Of a stretch of DNA of 38,293 nucleotides, positions 1-10,299 are shown in pieces. The notes under the pieces are model-generated. The model had not been told where the DNA came from, ran no database searches, and was given only the letters and a program-made list of their open reading frames with translations. A program made the translations under genes and the position numbers. The DNA is from Reticulitermes lucifugus (lineage: Eukaryota; Arthropoda; Insecta; Blattodea; Rhinotermitidae): NCBI GenBank assembly GCA_026260175.1, contig JAKCWW010000389.1, positions 1-38,293 on the forward strand, read 5' to 3'. How positions within the stretch are numbered: position 1 is the first letter of the stretch; the number at the start of each line of letters is the position of its first letter.

Positions 1-252
1 TATGTTCACTATAAAAACATGTAGCATTTTTGCTTCAGTGGTTAAAATATACAGGTGCGTTTGCAGCCATCAGGCGAAGCCTACAGAACACGGCACAACA
101 ACACGCCACAGCAGCCATTTGAGAAGGAAACAAGACCAGCTGCCAATAATTTTAAATAAATTTTAAACGTTTTAATCCAAAAAGGAAAACAAACGCACCT
201 GTATATTTTAACCACTGAAGCAAAAATGCTACATGTTTTTATAGTGAACATA
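1..252. repeat. Perfect 63-bp inverted repeat with 126-bp spacer
   Basis: Bases 1-63 are the exact reverse complement of bases 190-252, with no mismatch over 63 bp. The spacer (64-189) is not self-complementary and carries no open frame. The arm may continue beyond the left edge, because pairing is still intact at base 1. Perfect arms in a region of otherwise decayed repeats suggest a recent insertion or arm-to-arm conversion. The arms are followed directly by a tail holding a hammerhead-like motif (327-369), so arms and tail may belong to one foldback or Penelope-like retroelement. No transposase or reverse transcriptase is visible. Confidence 0.9.
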
Positions 253-420
253 GTTCATCTTATTTTAACATTGAATGTGAAACAACTATTATAGTGGATA
301 TGTTGTCTGTGTTTATATACTTTGATCCCCCTGATGATGACTAATAAGTAGTCGAAACATATGTAGGGGTATATATGACGACAAAGGTGTAGTGCATATG
401 TTGGTTAAAATAAAAGCTAT
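253..420 (+). other. Retroelement-like 3' tail with hammerhead-like RNA motif
   Basis: CTGATGAT lies at 331-338. It is followed by a perfect 5-bp hairpin (GACTA 339-343, loop, TAGTC 349-353), then GAAAC (354-358), ATAT and GTA (363-365). CCCC (327-330) pairs with GGGG (366-369) to close the structure, with possible further TATA/TATA pairing outside. CTGATGA, a helix, GAAA and a GTA just before the helix I strand are the order of a type I hammerhead ribozyme, here with one extra T (338) and a tiny helix III (AC/GT). Hammerheads of this minimal type are known in Penelope-like elements. Activity is not shown, and the extra base may mean it is inactive. Confidence 0.55.
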
Positions 421-1405
421 TATACTGATAATAAGTTAGGAACGCAGAGGGAGATGCAAAAAGTGCTTATAAGTTTTGACATATTCTCATAAAATAATAA
501 TTTTAAAACTCACTGTAAATATTGTGAAATTATGAAGTCGAATACTTTAAGAAAATTAGGACAGTGCTCCCGTAACATTGCCACGGAAAAAAATTATATT
601 AACCATCAGGTAATGAAAGTATTAATAATATACAATTCGTACTTTTATACATGCAGTTTAACCTTATAAATACTAAATAAATATTTATTTTCATTTAAAT
701 ACGTTTAAAACAATTTTAGTAATGAGATTAACATCCTTAAGATTGAGTTATGAAAAAAAGTTACGACTCATGACTTCATAACATATTTTGCTTATTAGGG
801 TCATCTTTTTCCTGCCCGCCCAAACGCTCCGCTAGCGTTACGCCGAGTCTCGGGAGGTTAACAGACGGTGAAGGAAGCGAGAAAAAGATTCGCTGTGATA
901 ATAGCCTTTAGAAAGTCAAAAATTTACCCTTGTTACAGCAGATGCTGAAAATGTTGCCCTCCTGACCGAACGCACTCAGAGGAAAGGGATGACCTTTGCT
1001 TACCATGCGTCTGGGTTAGGTTTTCAATTGAACTTCGTGTATCGGAAGAGCCACAACTTGACAGTTTTCTATGTATGATATGTAATGGGTTTTACTTGGC
1101 CAGTATGATGTACTGTAGTTTAATCGAATTACAAGTTTGGAGTCTACATGCACTGAACTGTTGTCGGGATATTGTCTTTGTTACCAAAGTCATTACCACC
1201 GAAGGTAAACTCCAATTACATTAGGCGCTATGAGACAGAGAGCTTGTACGATGTCAAACACACTTTCCCTCTCGACCTTCGAGATGGCTAAAGGGCTAAT
1301 GTCAAAGTGGGAGTTAGTCGTCTTGTAGTGTGCAAAAGAAGAGACATATGTGAGAGCGCATTAATACGGTGGTTTTCATACACACGTGACTTCTGTTGGC
1401 TAGCT
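421..1405. other. AT-rich unassigned sequence
   Basis: No open frame above about 60 codons, no tRNA-like boxes and no recognised repeat. A short GC-richer patch near 812-870 is the only compositional change. Confidence 0.6.
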
Positions 1406-1480
1406 CAGTGGTTTCCGAACTTTTGAATTTCGCGGAACACCTGGGAATCATGGTGCTTTCTGTGGAACAAAATAAAAAAT
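1406..1480 (+). mobile_element. Possible hAT-type transposon left end
   Basis: The stretch starts CAGTGGTTTCCGAACTTTTG and continues with a cgcggaacacc block, then an A/T-rich stretch. That layout is typical of left ends of non-autonomous hAT elements (CAGTGGTTCYCAAAC-like termini followed by a 'tttcgcggaacac' block). I could not find a matching right terminus (GTTTGGGAACCACTG-like) or an 8-bp target duplication within the next 2 kb, so this is either a solo end or coincidence. Confidence 0.35.
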
Positions 1481-1929
1481 TTATTTTTATGTCATTATTT
1501 GTGTGATATACTACAGAAATACTGGACAGGCGGCTTTTTATGAGATTTGAGGGAAATTGTGTTGAGTTTTAATGTAGTCAGTACGGTGACTAGGCAAGGT
1601 GTCATAAAACTGTTTAACCGCTTAACATATCTGCGAAAACTAAAGAAAGAAAAAAAAAAGCATTTGGCAAGAGCGCCATAACGAAATAGCGGTAAGTGAA
1701 ACGCGTTATAGCGGGGCTGCCTTTATCCTGAGAATTACTTCACGTCGCGTTCTTAGCTGTGGCCGGTTACGAAACTGAACTTTTTGGCTCCCTGGTTTGA
1801 AAAAACCTCATTAGCTATTAAGAAAACATGGATATGACGGAAACGGCCATTTGTTTCTCAGATTATTGAAATGTTGCCTTTTACCTTTTTCGGTTGATAT
1901 ATCTTCTCACACCAAATATCATCTCCGGC

Positions 1930-2165
1930 AACTAACACCTAACTCCGTGAAGACGAGTTCTTCTTGAGAAGTTAATATTTTCCCATCTACTCAAAACATT
2001 TTCCGCGTCTTATGGACTCTGAAAGTTCATTACCTTACTCACATCGGGCCGCCGCTTGTCCTTATCGTGAGTCAGATCAGTCCAGTTCATGCCCTGCCAT
2101 CTTGTTTCTATAAGATTCATTCTAGTATTATCTTTCCCTTTACGTCTCCAGCAACAATCCAACAA
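1930..2165 (-). pseudogene. LINE family 1 3' end, decayed
   Basis: Read on the minus strand, about 2160 down to 2080 gives a peptide like RRKGKDNTRMNLIETRWQGM followed by NWTDL. The next stretch gives a KVMNFQSP-stop end. These match the C-terminus of a non-LTR retrotransposon reverse-transcriptase ORF also seen in this window at 9035-9100 and 22303-22915 (end motif NAVMNLRVP). Past the stop, the 3' tail contains a block like cttctcaagaagaactc and ends at ggagttag-like sequence near 1930, just as at 9121-9157. It is 5'-truncated, shifted in frame between the two peptide blocks, and clearly dead. Confidence 0.72.
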
Positions 2166-2344
2166 ATGTTATTGCGACAGATCAGCGAGTTAACTTTTAT
2201 CTTTCAAAGTACTCATATCAAAATTGGATCTGGAGAGTGACATCTCCTTCGCCCTCCCACCGTTTTGCCAGCTACTTGCCACACAATTTACTCTTCTTGA
2301 TATAACCGACTTCCATTTCAGTAACATAAAGAAGTATCCTAATT

Positions 2345-2478
2345 ACATATACAATATAGATCAGGTGGGTAGTGGCCGGCTTGTCCCCCCCCGCGGAATC
2401 TCGGGTTCAATCCTTGGGCGGTCCACGGTTTTCTCCCTGTCAATATACATTCCACCAATGCTCCATATTCACATTCTT
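2345..2478 (+). mobile_element. SINE-C, diverged copy
   Basis: A tRNA-like B box (gggttcaatcc, about 2403-2413) follows a cgcggaatc block. The tail reads ttttctccctgtcaatatac, then attccaccaatgctcc. The same order of B box, 'ccctgtcaatttcattcca' and 'tgctcc' occurs at 16768-16962, 17972-18105 and 24235-24330. The A-box half is poorly preserved. No flanking direct repeat is obvious. Confidence 0.6.
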
Positions 2479-4285
2479 CCATCTACTCTAGACGTCATAC
2501 AATACAGACACAAATGTCGCTAAATAAACTACAAAACATATGTCTGCTGCCTAAGGTAAGACGTAAACACTTCGTAAATCTGTGAAACATGAGAAATTAA
2601 TAAATCTTTGCATGAATAAGACACTTTTATTCGCCTACTTTTATTTTACAAACGAACCCCCTTTACGTGTTTCTCCAACGTGAGCCTGTTACAAAAGACA
2701 GATGTGTTTGCAAAGCTCCCCTAGCGTGAGCGAAACTAGATAGAAGTTCTGGCGTTTTGCGTGATGAAATTTGCTTTCAAGTCCTAAAGCACAAAGCTGC
2801 AAGAGAATTTAGTTAGGAATCAGTATGCAATATGCCGTAAAGCAGCCGTATGAGGTGTGATCATATCTAGATAACTACTCGGAAAGGAAGCTTACTGAAC
2901 CTGCCATCGAAGGAACATAACTTCACTCCCTGAAACCAATTTATGACGGATTAATTTCTCCTTACTCTTCCTTCAAACGGCTGATTGGTTATGCACAACC
3001 ATGGTTTCCATATTATTTCATAACCTCATGTTTCCTACTCCTTGGTGGGATTGTATAGTCTTTGTGTGATTATGGCAACGCATTAAACCATCAAATGTAA
3101 CACACGGCAGTTTGCATTAGGCGTTCCTATAGCGGATATTGCAGTCAAGCACAGCTACAAAATTAAACATCCGATTTAGTAATAAATTTAGATGTAAAAA
3201 ATGTTTGTGTATTACGGCTTACATTTTTAAATCACACTGTGACAATGCGTTATTCTTCAGCGACCTACCCACTCACAGGCAAGAAAAGGAGGTTCTTTTT
3301 CAGCCACGTGTATTAATATATTGGATATTCTTAGGTATTGGAATAATCTGTTAAAATATACATTTCTTCGGATTCTAGAAATTAACTTTAAATGTTTCCA
3401 CCTCTATGTAGCCTGCAGATAGCAAATTATGCTATTAATTATTAATATATTTTTGTTGGCTGGGTTATACATCCGGGTAATATGTAAGATGTATATGTAC
3501 GTATCAAACTGAACGGTGTCACAACTCAGACAACCACAATATGAATCTTCACCATCGTAAAAATCCCAAACCCGAAATATTAATCAGTCAGCTTTCTTAC
3601 TTATAGTCTCTTAGTTCAAAAGTTTTTTAGTCCTGTCCTGAAACATTCAAAATTTTTTAAACAAATTTTTATTTTAGAGCCGTCACGAGGTTTATGAATA
3701 TTTTACACACAGATTTGAGTTTCGTACAACGTTAACATGTATAGTTATATTCATGACTTTTCTTACGATGACACAATTAAAGGGAATTAACTCTGGGCAT
3801 ACATTGTTCGATTATCATTGCCACACTGACAAGTTAATATTATATTTCACATGTTGTTCATATATTGAAAAGTTCACCCTCACCACTTAGTCAGGCGATC
3901 ACACACACACACACACCTGAGTAGGAAAAAGAGGAGTATTTCATAGACTGCAATATCAAATAAAATTTCTTATACTTCCATCTAAAGGGTGATTTCGTAA
4001 TAGAAAAATTGTGACTTATCCACAAGAAATGTTGAAAGTGTAACACTAAGATCTGTTGATTATGTAGGTCCAGTTTTAGGTGACGTGACTTCACTTCGAC
4101 TTCCTGTCAGATGGCAGAAACCGCGCACGTGTTAAAAGGGACCACTTTCTGGAGATTCGAAATTCCGTAGTCTTGCAACAAGAGCGCTCTGTCACTGGAT
4201 ACTGGAAGTGACACTCCTGCTTTCCAGATGCTTCTGAATTCGATCTGTGACAAAAACGTATTTTCAGATGAACGGGTAACCCCAT
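2479..4285. other. AT-rich unassigned sequence
   Basis: Nothing I can assign apart from the (AC)n tract near 3900. Short frames at 3139-3354 and 4107-4297 have no recognisable content and no bias toward coding. Confidence 0.5.
3900..3917. repeat. (CA)n microsatellite
   Basis: Uninterrupted CA dinucleotide run of about nine units. Confidence 0.9.
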
Positions 4286-4492
4286 GCAAAACACCAAAAC
4301 CGGCTGTGGGACCCACCAAGTCTTCTATTTTATGGATTTCGGGGGATCTGCCCCGGGGGTGAGTCCGGTCACTCACCACCATCTAGTGCCGAGGTTAAGA
4401 ATGGGCAGAGCTATGCCTCCACTCACCACAAACGCCTTCGTGGCGTGTACAAGTACAGCTTTACGTCTTACCTTCACCAGTAACTCCATGCA
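4286..4492 (+). mobile_element. SINE-B, 5'-truncated
   Basis: Shares with the other SINE-B copies the ordered blocks ccggctgtgggacccacc, 'gtcactcaccaccatctagtgccgaggttaagaatgg', 'ctccactcac', 'gccttcgtggcgtgtac' and a final 'ctttacgtcttaccttcacc'. The tRNA-like head with A and B boxes is missing. Family members at 9781, 19720, 28228 and 36686 retain it. Confidence 0.75.
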
Positions 4493-4615
4493 GCAGTCAT
4501 TGGAAAGTCTGTGGTTGCTCAGTTGACTAAAATTTTCTGATTTTAATGGAACTCCATTATTCTTTATTGTGATCACAAGTCTGCCATTGGACCCAACTTC
4601 AGCATGACCATCATG

Positions 4616-4765
4616 ACTGGATGGCTTCGTGGTTTTCTTCAGCTATTTGATGCTAATGCCAACATTGTACCTCCGAGTTGTGCAACGACCATCTCCCTTA
4701 AACCATACTTCCTTTCTACCTTGTATTATCTCTGCAATGGTGATGGTTTTTCTTACATTTCCGAA
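4616..4765 (+). repeat. Dispersed repeat D, copy 1
   Basis: The stretch 'cgtggttttcttcagctatttgatgctaatgcc..acattgtacctc..gttgtgcaacgaccatctccctt' aligns, with many changes, to 11690-11830 in the order 'tttttctttgtttttctgag..ttccaagcacttgccgggatattacctc..tcacgacagctccttccaaatcc'. This resembles a tail module I associate with insect SINE or LINE copies. It is not a gene. A 69-codon minus-strand frame across it (4643-4852) is not recognisable. Confidence 0.5.
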
Positions 4766-6054
4766 CAAGTAATCGGCAAAGAGTTTATCGCACCAAGTAG
4801 CGTAAAGAGGTTTAACTATTAATGCAACCAACAAAGGACAAAAAACTTGCATTTTACTATGATACTTTATTTAAACAAATAAATAATACTTTGATGAAAT
4901 ACAGATGGTTGTAATTAGCAACTTTTATGTGCATTTTTGGTTGTATATTAGCTAGTGTTGAGAGTACACAAAAAATACAAAACGAATTGATGATGATAAG
5001 ATCTTAAGTCACATATAACACAGTAAGATTTCGTATTAAATTATGCCCCGCCTGTGTGTAAAACATAGTGGATTTTTGGACAGCACGGCCGTGAAACAAA
5101 TGTATGCGTTACGGACCGCACAGACTTGTTAAAGGGATGAACGTCTTAGCCTTCTTCTAATTTCGCCCTTGCAAACAGAAATTACACACACTAGTACAAC
5201 AAGGTACGTTAAAACTTATTTTGAAACCCCGTATCGTTTACTGTACGTTGTGTGTGGGAAATGTTAGTTCACTGCGTTTCGTAGAAATTACATTTCTACA
5301 AATTACTGCCACAGGAAACATAACTACAGTCAATAGATTTTTGTTCTGATGGCTGTGATGTCGACAGATTCGAGTAAAGTGAATCACTTTAATAATGAAA
5401 TTACTATTTCTGCTTTGCAGTGTTGATACATTTCCACTCGCAATTACGTGTATGAAAACGGATTCAATAACCTGAGTTTCGAAATTCTGTTACAAGTATT
5501 AAAAGAAGAGGCGTGTGCACTTTCCTATCGGCTATTTAACTTTCTTTGTCTCTTAAAATAATTTGAGAAAAGGTGACAGAGATGTTGTTTGCCGTTGAAA
5601 TGCAGCCCTTTGTATTTCAGCATAGCTGGTTAAATCCACTCAATGCATTAACATAAGCAGTGTGGCCAACAATAACATTTATTATTTTATTCACAGATAA
5701 GTCTTCAAATGTCGCTGTAGTGCAGTTCCATCTTTGTGTCAAAAGTGTGTAGTTGAGTAACTACTGACACTGTCAGCGTGTAGGAGCATAATAATATTCG
5801 GAATCTTAAAATTAATTCAAATAGTGTTTTAAAATTACGTTTGTACCTCACAGAAAACATACTGCATTTTAATTATAAACTCCAATCATTTAGTGCTGTT
5901 TACGAAGTAATAGGTGTTTTTTTTTCTGAGAATCGTGTCAAACGGAAGTTAAGGTGCGTCAGCGTCGATGGCTAAGAAAAGGAAACTTTTAAAAAATAAT
6001 TTCTTGGCCGGAGCTGAAATGTAATAAATATCTATATTTCTTCGACTGCGGATA
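4766..6054. other. AT-rich unassigned sequence
   Basis: Largely low-GC sequence with no open frame of interest and no repeat recognised within the window. Confidence 0.6.
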
Positions 6055-6318
6055 TCGGTGGCCGTGCGGTCTAACGCGTAGGTCTGCGGCAGCTTTACTA
6101 CTGGGTTCGCGGGTTCGAATCCGACTGAGGACATGAATGTTTGTCTCTTTTGTTTGTTGTGAGTTTTCTAGGTAGCGGCCTCTGCGACGAGATGATCACT
6201 CGTTCAGAGTAGCCCTATCGTGTGTGTGTGTGTGTGTGTATCTAATTGTGCGTGATCTAGAAACCTCAACAACGAGGCGGCCTAGACCCGATTTGGTCTG
6301 TTGCGCCTCATAACTGCA
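6055..6318 (+). mobile_element. SINE-A with internal (TG)n
   Basis: A tRNA-derived head: A box TGGCCGTGCGG (6059-6069) and B box GGTTCGAATCC (6112-6122), 43 bp apart in the usual tRNA range. The body holds 'tctgcgacgagatgatcactcg', a (TG)n run (6221-6239), and a tail module 'acctcaacaacgaggcgg..cctagaccc..ggtctgttgcgcctca'. The tail is shared with the reversed copy at 14634-14940. RNA polymerase III would start just upstream of the A box. No clear target duplication. Confidence 0.8.
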
Positions 6319-6894
6319 CATAGCTCCATGTTATCTTGGTTCTGACGGCTAACATGAACGCTCCGCAACTGTCGTAACAGAAACAGAACTGACCTATAAA
6401 ACGAACGTGCGGGCATTTATAAAACGACCTGGGTTCACGTATTTTACCGCTGCAGTAAGGTATCACGTTGTTTGTGAGTGTTCAAGCTCCGTTCTGGCAG
6501 TGGCGTTAGGGCACATGTTAACTGTGCGAACCCAGCTAACGTGGTTAATATGCGAGCCCTATGTCTGGGCATAATGTATCCCAGCACTGTTAACACGGGT
6601 GACGTATGGTGAAGATAAATGTTTTCGTCGCCGACAATAAGAAAATGTTCTGCTTCAATTGAGTTTTTATAACTTACACTGTTCTAATGTAACTGCCGTC
6701 GAGTAATTAACGTGAAGCTCACGAATATAGATCGTTTTGTTGTGAATAACTCACTCTTGAAGTTCGTCCAAGCATTTTAGATACCTCTGTGTATAGAAAG
6801 TAGGTAATGAATTCTACCTTTACATAAGTTTAATCCTGACAAGACGACATTTGCTCAGATATTCAAATGTTTTTGTCAATTTTTTACCGCACAA
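6319..6894. other. Unassigned sequence
   Basis: Mixed composition, no open frame above 60 codons and no repeat match seen in this window. Confidence 0.5.
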
Positions 6895-7102
6895 ACGTAC
6901 AGATAAGTTTGTCCCTGTGCACACCATGAAGGCATATGAAAGGGTGGAGGTAAATATCCATTCATTCTTTACCTCGAAGATGAGTGGTCAGCTACACGCC
7001 CGGGCCGCTTTTCCTATAGGAGAATAACGCCCGGTACCCATTGAATGGGAGGCAGGGTGGTCCCAGACACGATCTGGACACTTCTGGATAATATAGTCTC
7101 TT
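6895..7102 (-). mobile_element. SINE-B, reversed copy
   Basis: On the plus strand, tail to head: 'agtttgtccctgtgcacaccatgaaggcatat', 'gtggaggtaaatatccattc', 'acctcgaagatgagtggtcagct', 'cgcccggtacccattgaatgggaggcagggtggtcccagac', 'tctggacacttctgg'. These are reverse complements of the SINE-B body blocks. The copy breaks off before the tRNA-like head. Confidence 0.75.
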
Positions 7103-7608
7103 ACCTCTTGTGGAAATCTAACAACGATCTATCGGTCACACAGCCCGTCGCTTGCCGTTGTAACGATTACAGTATCCAGACTCTTCAGAAACACAAAGAA
7201 TAGTTATGCATACGAAGAATGAAATGTTATTCTTTGAATTGAATAAATGTTGGATTCTTCTCAAAAAAACAGTGCAGCAGCCCCGTCAACGACGGAACTG
7301 AGTTTCATAAAGGGGCAAAATTTTAGAGTAACAACTCCCTCCAGCAGTCATAGAGAACAAACAGGACTTCTCCGTCAGCAGAAACGCATTGGCCTTCAGT
7401 GTTTGCTTTATATCTCGGTACAGTCTTTGCTCACATTATCATTACATTTACATTTATTATCCAGTTTTCTCTGTTTGTACATAAGAGAGGCAATAAGTTA
7501 GCCGTAGAAACAAGGTTTTGTTTTCTTGTGGATGGCTGGACCAGTGATTTTGAATGCTTATATAATGTTTGGAAGTCATGGCCTCATGTTTATGTGAATA
7601 TAAATTGA
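7103..7608. other. Unassigned sequence with short open frames
   Basis: Overlapping plus-strand frames of 84 and 69 codons (7247-7501, 7399-7608) encode leucine-rich hydrophobic peptides. They have no recognisable domain, splice structure or homologue in the window. Probably chance. Confidence 0.4.
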
Positions 7609-7778
7609 GTTGAATTACCATTATCTAGGAAGAAGGGATGTGACCCACGAAAAGTTTCATAAGTTTCTGGCACTGAGAAGCAAGTATAAAAACGGAAATT
7701 GTGTTGAATTACCATTATCACAGGAAGAAGAAGAGATCTGATCCACGAAAAGTTTTAAGTTTCTGGCACTGTGGAGGA
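7609..7778. repeat. 94-bp tandem duplication, two copies
   Basis: The unit starting gttgaattaccattatc at 7609 recurs at 7703. Shared internal blocks are aggaagaag, 'cccacgaaaagttt/atccacgaaaagttt' and 'aagtttctggcactg'. The copies differ by several substitutions and small indels, so the duplication is old. Confidence 0.85.
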
Positions 7779-8814
7779 AGTAGAAGAAGGGAAAAAATAA
7801 GTACTTGGCGGTTGTGCTTTATAAACCTCACTTTGGAATACGTACAATCAGTTGTGCTATTCAAAAGACTTAAGGATACATGTAAAGTGCAAGTAAACTT
7901 GCTTTGAAAATAATTAAAGTTAATTAAGCTACCCGCACAATGACGCTCGTGTAATGTGTGTACCCTAGGGTATATCGCATTTTCTCGAACTTTGTGAAAA
8001 CACTCAAAAGATAGGCTCGAGGATAAAGTTTTGTTAAAACCTTCAATTACGAGTAGAGTTAACTTTCAGAAACTCAAACGCAGTCAAAATTAAAGTGACT
8101 GAAAAACTTTAATATAGGTTCAGTGTATTGAATTTGATGGAAAATCGATCCGGTAATTTGGGTCCTGTTACACGAGTGCTGACGGACGAAAGGATGTGAT
8201 CTGACGAAATTAATGGACGGATTTATGGCATAAATTTGTGTGTAATATGAAGGATTTTAGACAGAGCACAGTGATTGATCAGTTGCAATTCAGGCTTATA
8301 TTTCACATTCATTCTTCTCTTCTCGTGAACTCAGATATTCACAGTGAAACGTAAAGCCTTTCTCATTCATTTGCGGTGTGCATAAGACTAAGATCTTTTG
8401 CTTAGATTGTGGATTTTTTGTCTTTACAGAGATCTCTAATTTCTCTTCACACTTTGATTTGGAAAAGATGTAGGCCCTAGTTTAAAAAACATTTTTAGCC
8501 ATTTATCTCTGTCTACTTTAAAATATTAACAATTAGAAATTATTGTCGTTAAATTAAATCTTAATTTGTTCGGTCTAACTGTGTAAGCAAATTTATCACA
8601 TCAGATTCGATTACAAACAAGAAAAAATGTTTAACTGAATTTGACTGAATGAATATGTCAAGACCGCTGTCGCAGCTACGTATGCTTTCAGTTTTAAACC
8701 TCGTTCTGAATTATACGCCGAGTAGGTCAATTATATTCTCAGTTTTGTAAAATGAGGAGCTAATTTTACGGAAAATTTTTTCTTTTTACGTTGTTTATTC
8801 TATCCCATAAAACC
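7779..8814. other. AT-rich unassigned sequence
   Basis: No gene, RNA or repeat recognised. Confidence 0.6.
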
Positions 8815-8935
8815 GTGTAAGGTAAAAGTAAAGTTGCTCCTGTGCAGCCGATGAAATCACATGGGAAGGTCAAGGTAAAACTCCGCTCATTCGCATGGCA
8901 CTAAGTGGAGGTGAGTGGCCAGCTTCAGAGCCTAG
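8815..8935 (-). mobile_element. SINE-B tail fragment, reversed
   Basis: The blocks 'aaggtaaaagtaaagttgctcctgtgca' and 'ggcactaagtggaggtgagtggccagct' are reverse complements of the SINE-B tail and middle. Only about 120 bp survive, and the tRNA-like head is absent. Confidence 0.65.
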
Positions 8936-9018
8936 CCAAAATGTAGGACAATTAACTGTGATTTTTTAATTCATGCACAGCAGAAGTGAAAGAAATATTA
9001 AGGAAATTAAACCAGCCT

Positions 9019-9031
9019 ATTGAGAAACTTC
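9019..9031. repeat. Left 13-bp target-site duplication
   Basis: ATTGAGAAACTTC is repeated exactly at 9174-9186, on either side of the LINE fragment at 9032-9173. Confidence 0.88.
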
Positions 9032-9173
9032 GATATGGTTCAGGATAGGGACAGGTGGAGGGCTCTTGTGAATGCGGTAATGAACCTTCGGGTTCCATAA
9101 AACGCGGGTAATAGCTGACGAGCTTCTCAAGAAGGACTCTGCTCCATGGAGTTAGTTAGTTAGTTAGTTAGAT
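9032..9173 (+). mobile_element. 5'-truncated LINE family 1 insertion with GTTA tail
   Basis: The frame from 9035 reads [25 protein letters not shown] (stop 9098-9100). This is the C-terminal end of a non-LTR retrotransposon reverse-transcriptase ORF, intact over these 21 codons. About 50 bp of 3' UTR follow (cttctcaagaaggactctgc..ccatggag), and the copy ends in a (GTTA)n run (9151-9170). Exact 13-bp direct repeats flank it, so both ends of the insertion are defined at about 142 bp. Severe 5' truncation and a short simple-repeat tail fit target-primed reverse transcription. Confidence 0.88.
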
Positions 9174-9186
9174 ATTGAGAAACTTC
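9174..9186. repeat. Right 13-bp target-site duplication
   Basis: Exact copy of 9019-9031, directly after the GTTA tail. Confidence 0.88.
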
Positions 9187-9624
9187 ATAATGTGTTTTTT
9201 TAACAAGAGAACAAATTGTAGATTATCGAAAGGGCCGGACGTGTAGAAGCTTCGATGTGAAGTGCATATTAAATTTTAGTCGGTGAATGTGAATGGGAGG
9301 TAAATATGAGTAGACTCCAGCCTAGGCAAGATATAGCTGTCCTTTTTCAGACCGCAAGATAAAATTTCAAATGACAAATGTCTGAACACGCAGATGTAAA
9401 TTTCGTATTCAGTCACACCTACCCTTATGCAAATTAATATTTCCTTAGTATTTTTTGTATATCTTGGAAACAAAATTTTTCTTGCAGAATAATTTTTATT
9501 TATGTTACTTGTAGCACGCATGATAATATTTCACTGGCGCTGGAGTAACACGTACGTTGCATAATAATGTTAAAGTCTATCACAAAGAATTAGATTCAGA
9601 TAGATCTTAGATCGTAGGTACACA
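9187..9624. other. AT-rich unassigned sequence
   Basis: An 81-codon minus-strand frame (9276-9521) has no recognisable content. Nothing else is seen. Confidence 0.5.
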
Positions 9625-9692
9625 TCCATAAGCCTTCGGGTTCCATAAAAGATGGCTAAATTCTTGACCACATAAGAACCTATCTGCGCCTA
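9625..9692 (+). pseudogene. Scrap of LINE family 1 3' end
   Basis: The block cataagccttcgggttccat followed by 'aaaagatggctaa' matches the end of the ORF and start of the 3' UTR of the copy at 9086-9110 (cttcgggttccataaaacgcgggtaa). Only the last six or so codons (LRVP-stop) remain recognisable. Confidence 0.6.
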
Positions 9693-9780
9693 TAGGTCCC
9701 TATTGCATGTAACTGGTTTATTTGTTGGCTATTAATTGTATTACATTGTGTATGCTACACTCTTTATTTCTTGAAAATGT

Positions 9781-10088
9781 CCAGTCGGCATAGTGACTAG
9801 GATGCGGACTGGCCAATAGAGGAGTCCCTCGATTCCCGGCAGGGGTAAGAGGCTTTTCTCTTTCCCAAAGCGTCAAGATCTGTTGTGAGTCCCACTCAGC
9901 TGCTTATTCACTGGATACTGGGGAGCGCTTTACCAGGGATTAAAGCGATCAGGGACCGTGAATCCGATCACTTACCTCTATCTAGTGCCGAAGTTATGAA
10001 TGAGTTGAACTATACCTCCACTCCGCCATATACCCTCGCTGCTTGTACGGGGACTTTTATCTTACCGTTTTTAACTTCCCTTTTGGGC
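9781..10088 (+). mobile_element. SINE-B, near full length
   Basis: The head contains a tRNA-like A box (ggcatagtgactaggatg) and B box (ctcgattcccggc), followed by 'ggggtaagaggcttttctctttcccaaagcgtc'. The body then has 'gatcacttacctctatctagtgccgaagttatgaatg', 'ctatacctccactccgcc', and the tail 'ttgtacggggacttttatcttaccg'. This is one of the more complete copies and shows the module order used to recognise the others. Confidence 0.8.
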
Positions 10089-10266
10089 AACTGTTGGCTT
10101 AGCTACGTTCAAAACCTTCTTAATTAGTTAATTAACCAGTGAGGCAATTAGTTCTTTAGCCATTAGTTGCTTAATTACAATTAATACACCAGTGTTCTTA
10201 CACACTCTATGGCACCGTGATACAACACATCGTATAACAGAAAAGTGAAAATATGAGGCAAGTAGG
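10089..10266. other. Unassigned sequence
   Basis: A short AT-rich stretch with local ttaatta repeats. Nothing assigned. Confidence 0.5.
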
Positions 10267-10299
10267 ATACATACATACATACATACATACATACATACT
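10267..10299. repeat. (ATAC)n microsatellite
   Basis: About eight uninterrupted tetranucleotide units. Confidence 0.9.

Noticed and set aside
1406..1810. Complete hAT element
   Set aside because: Only a left-end-like sequence is visible; no matching right end or 8-bp duplication.
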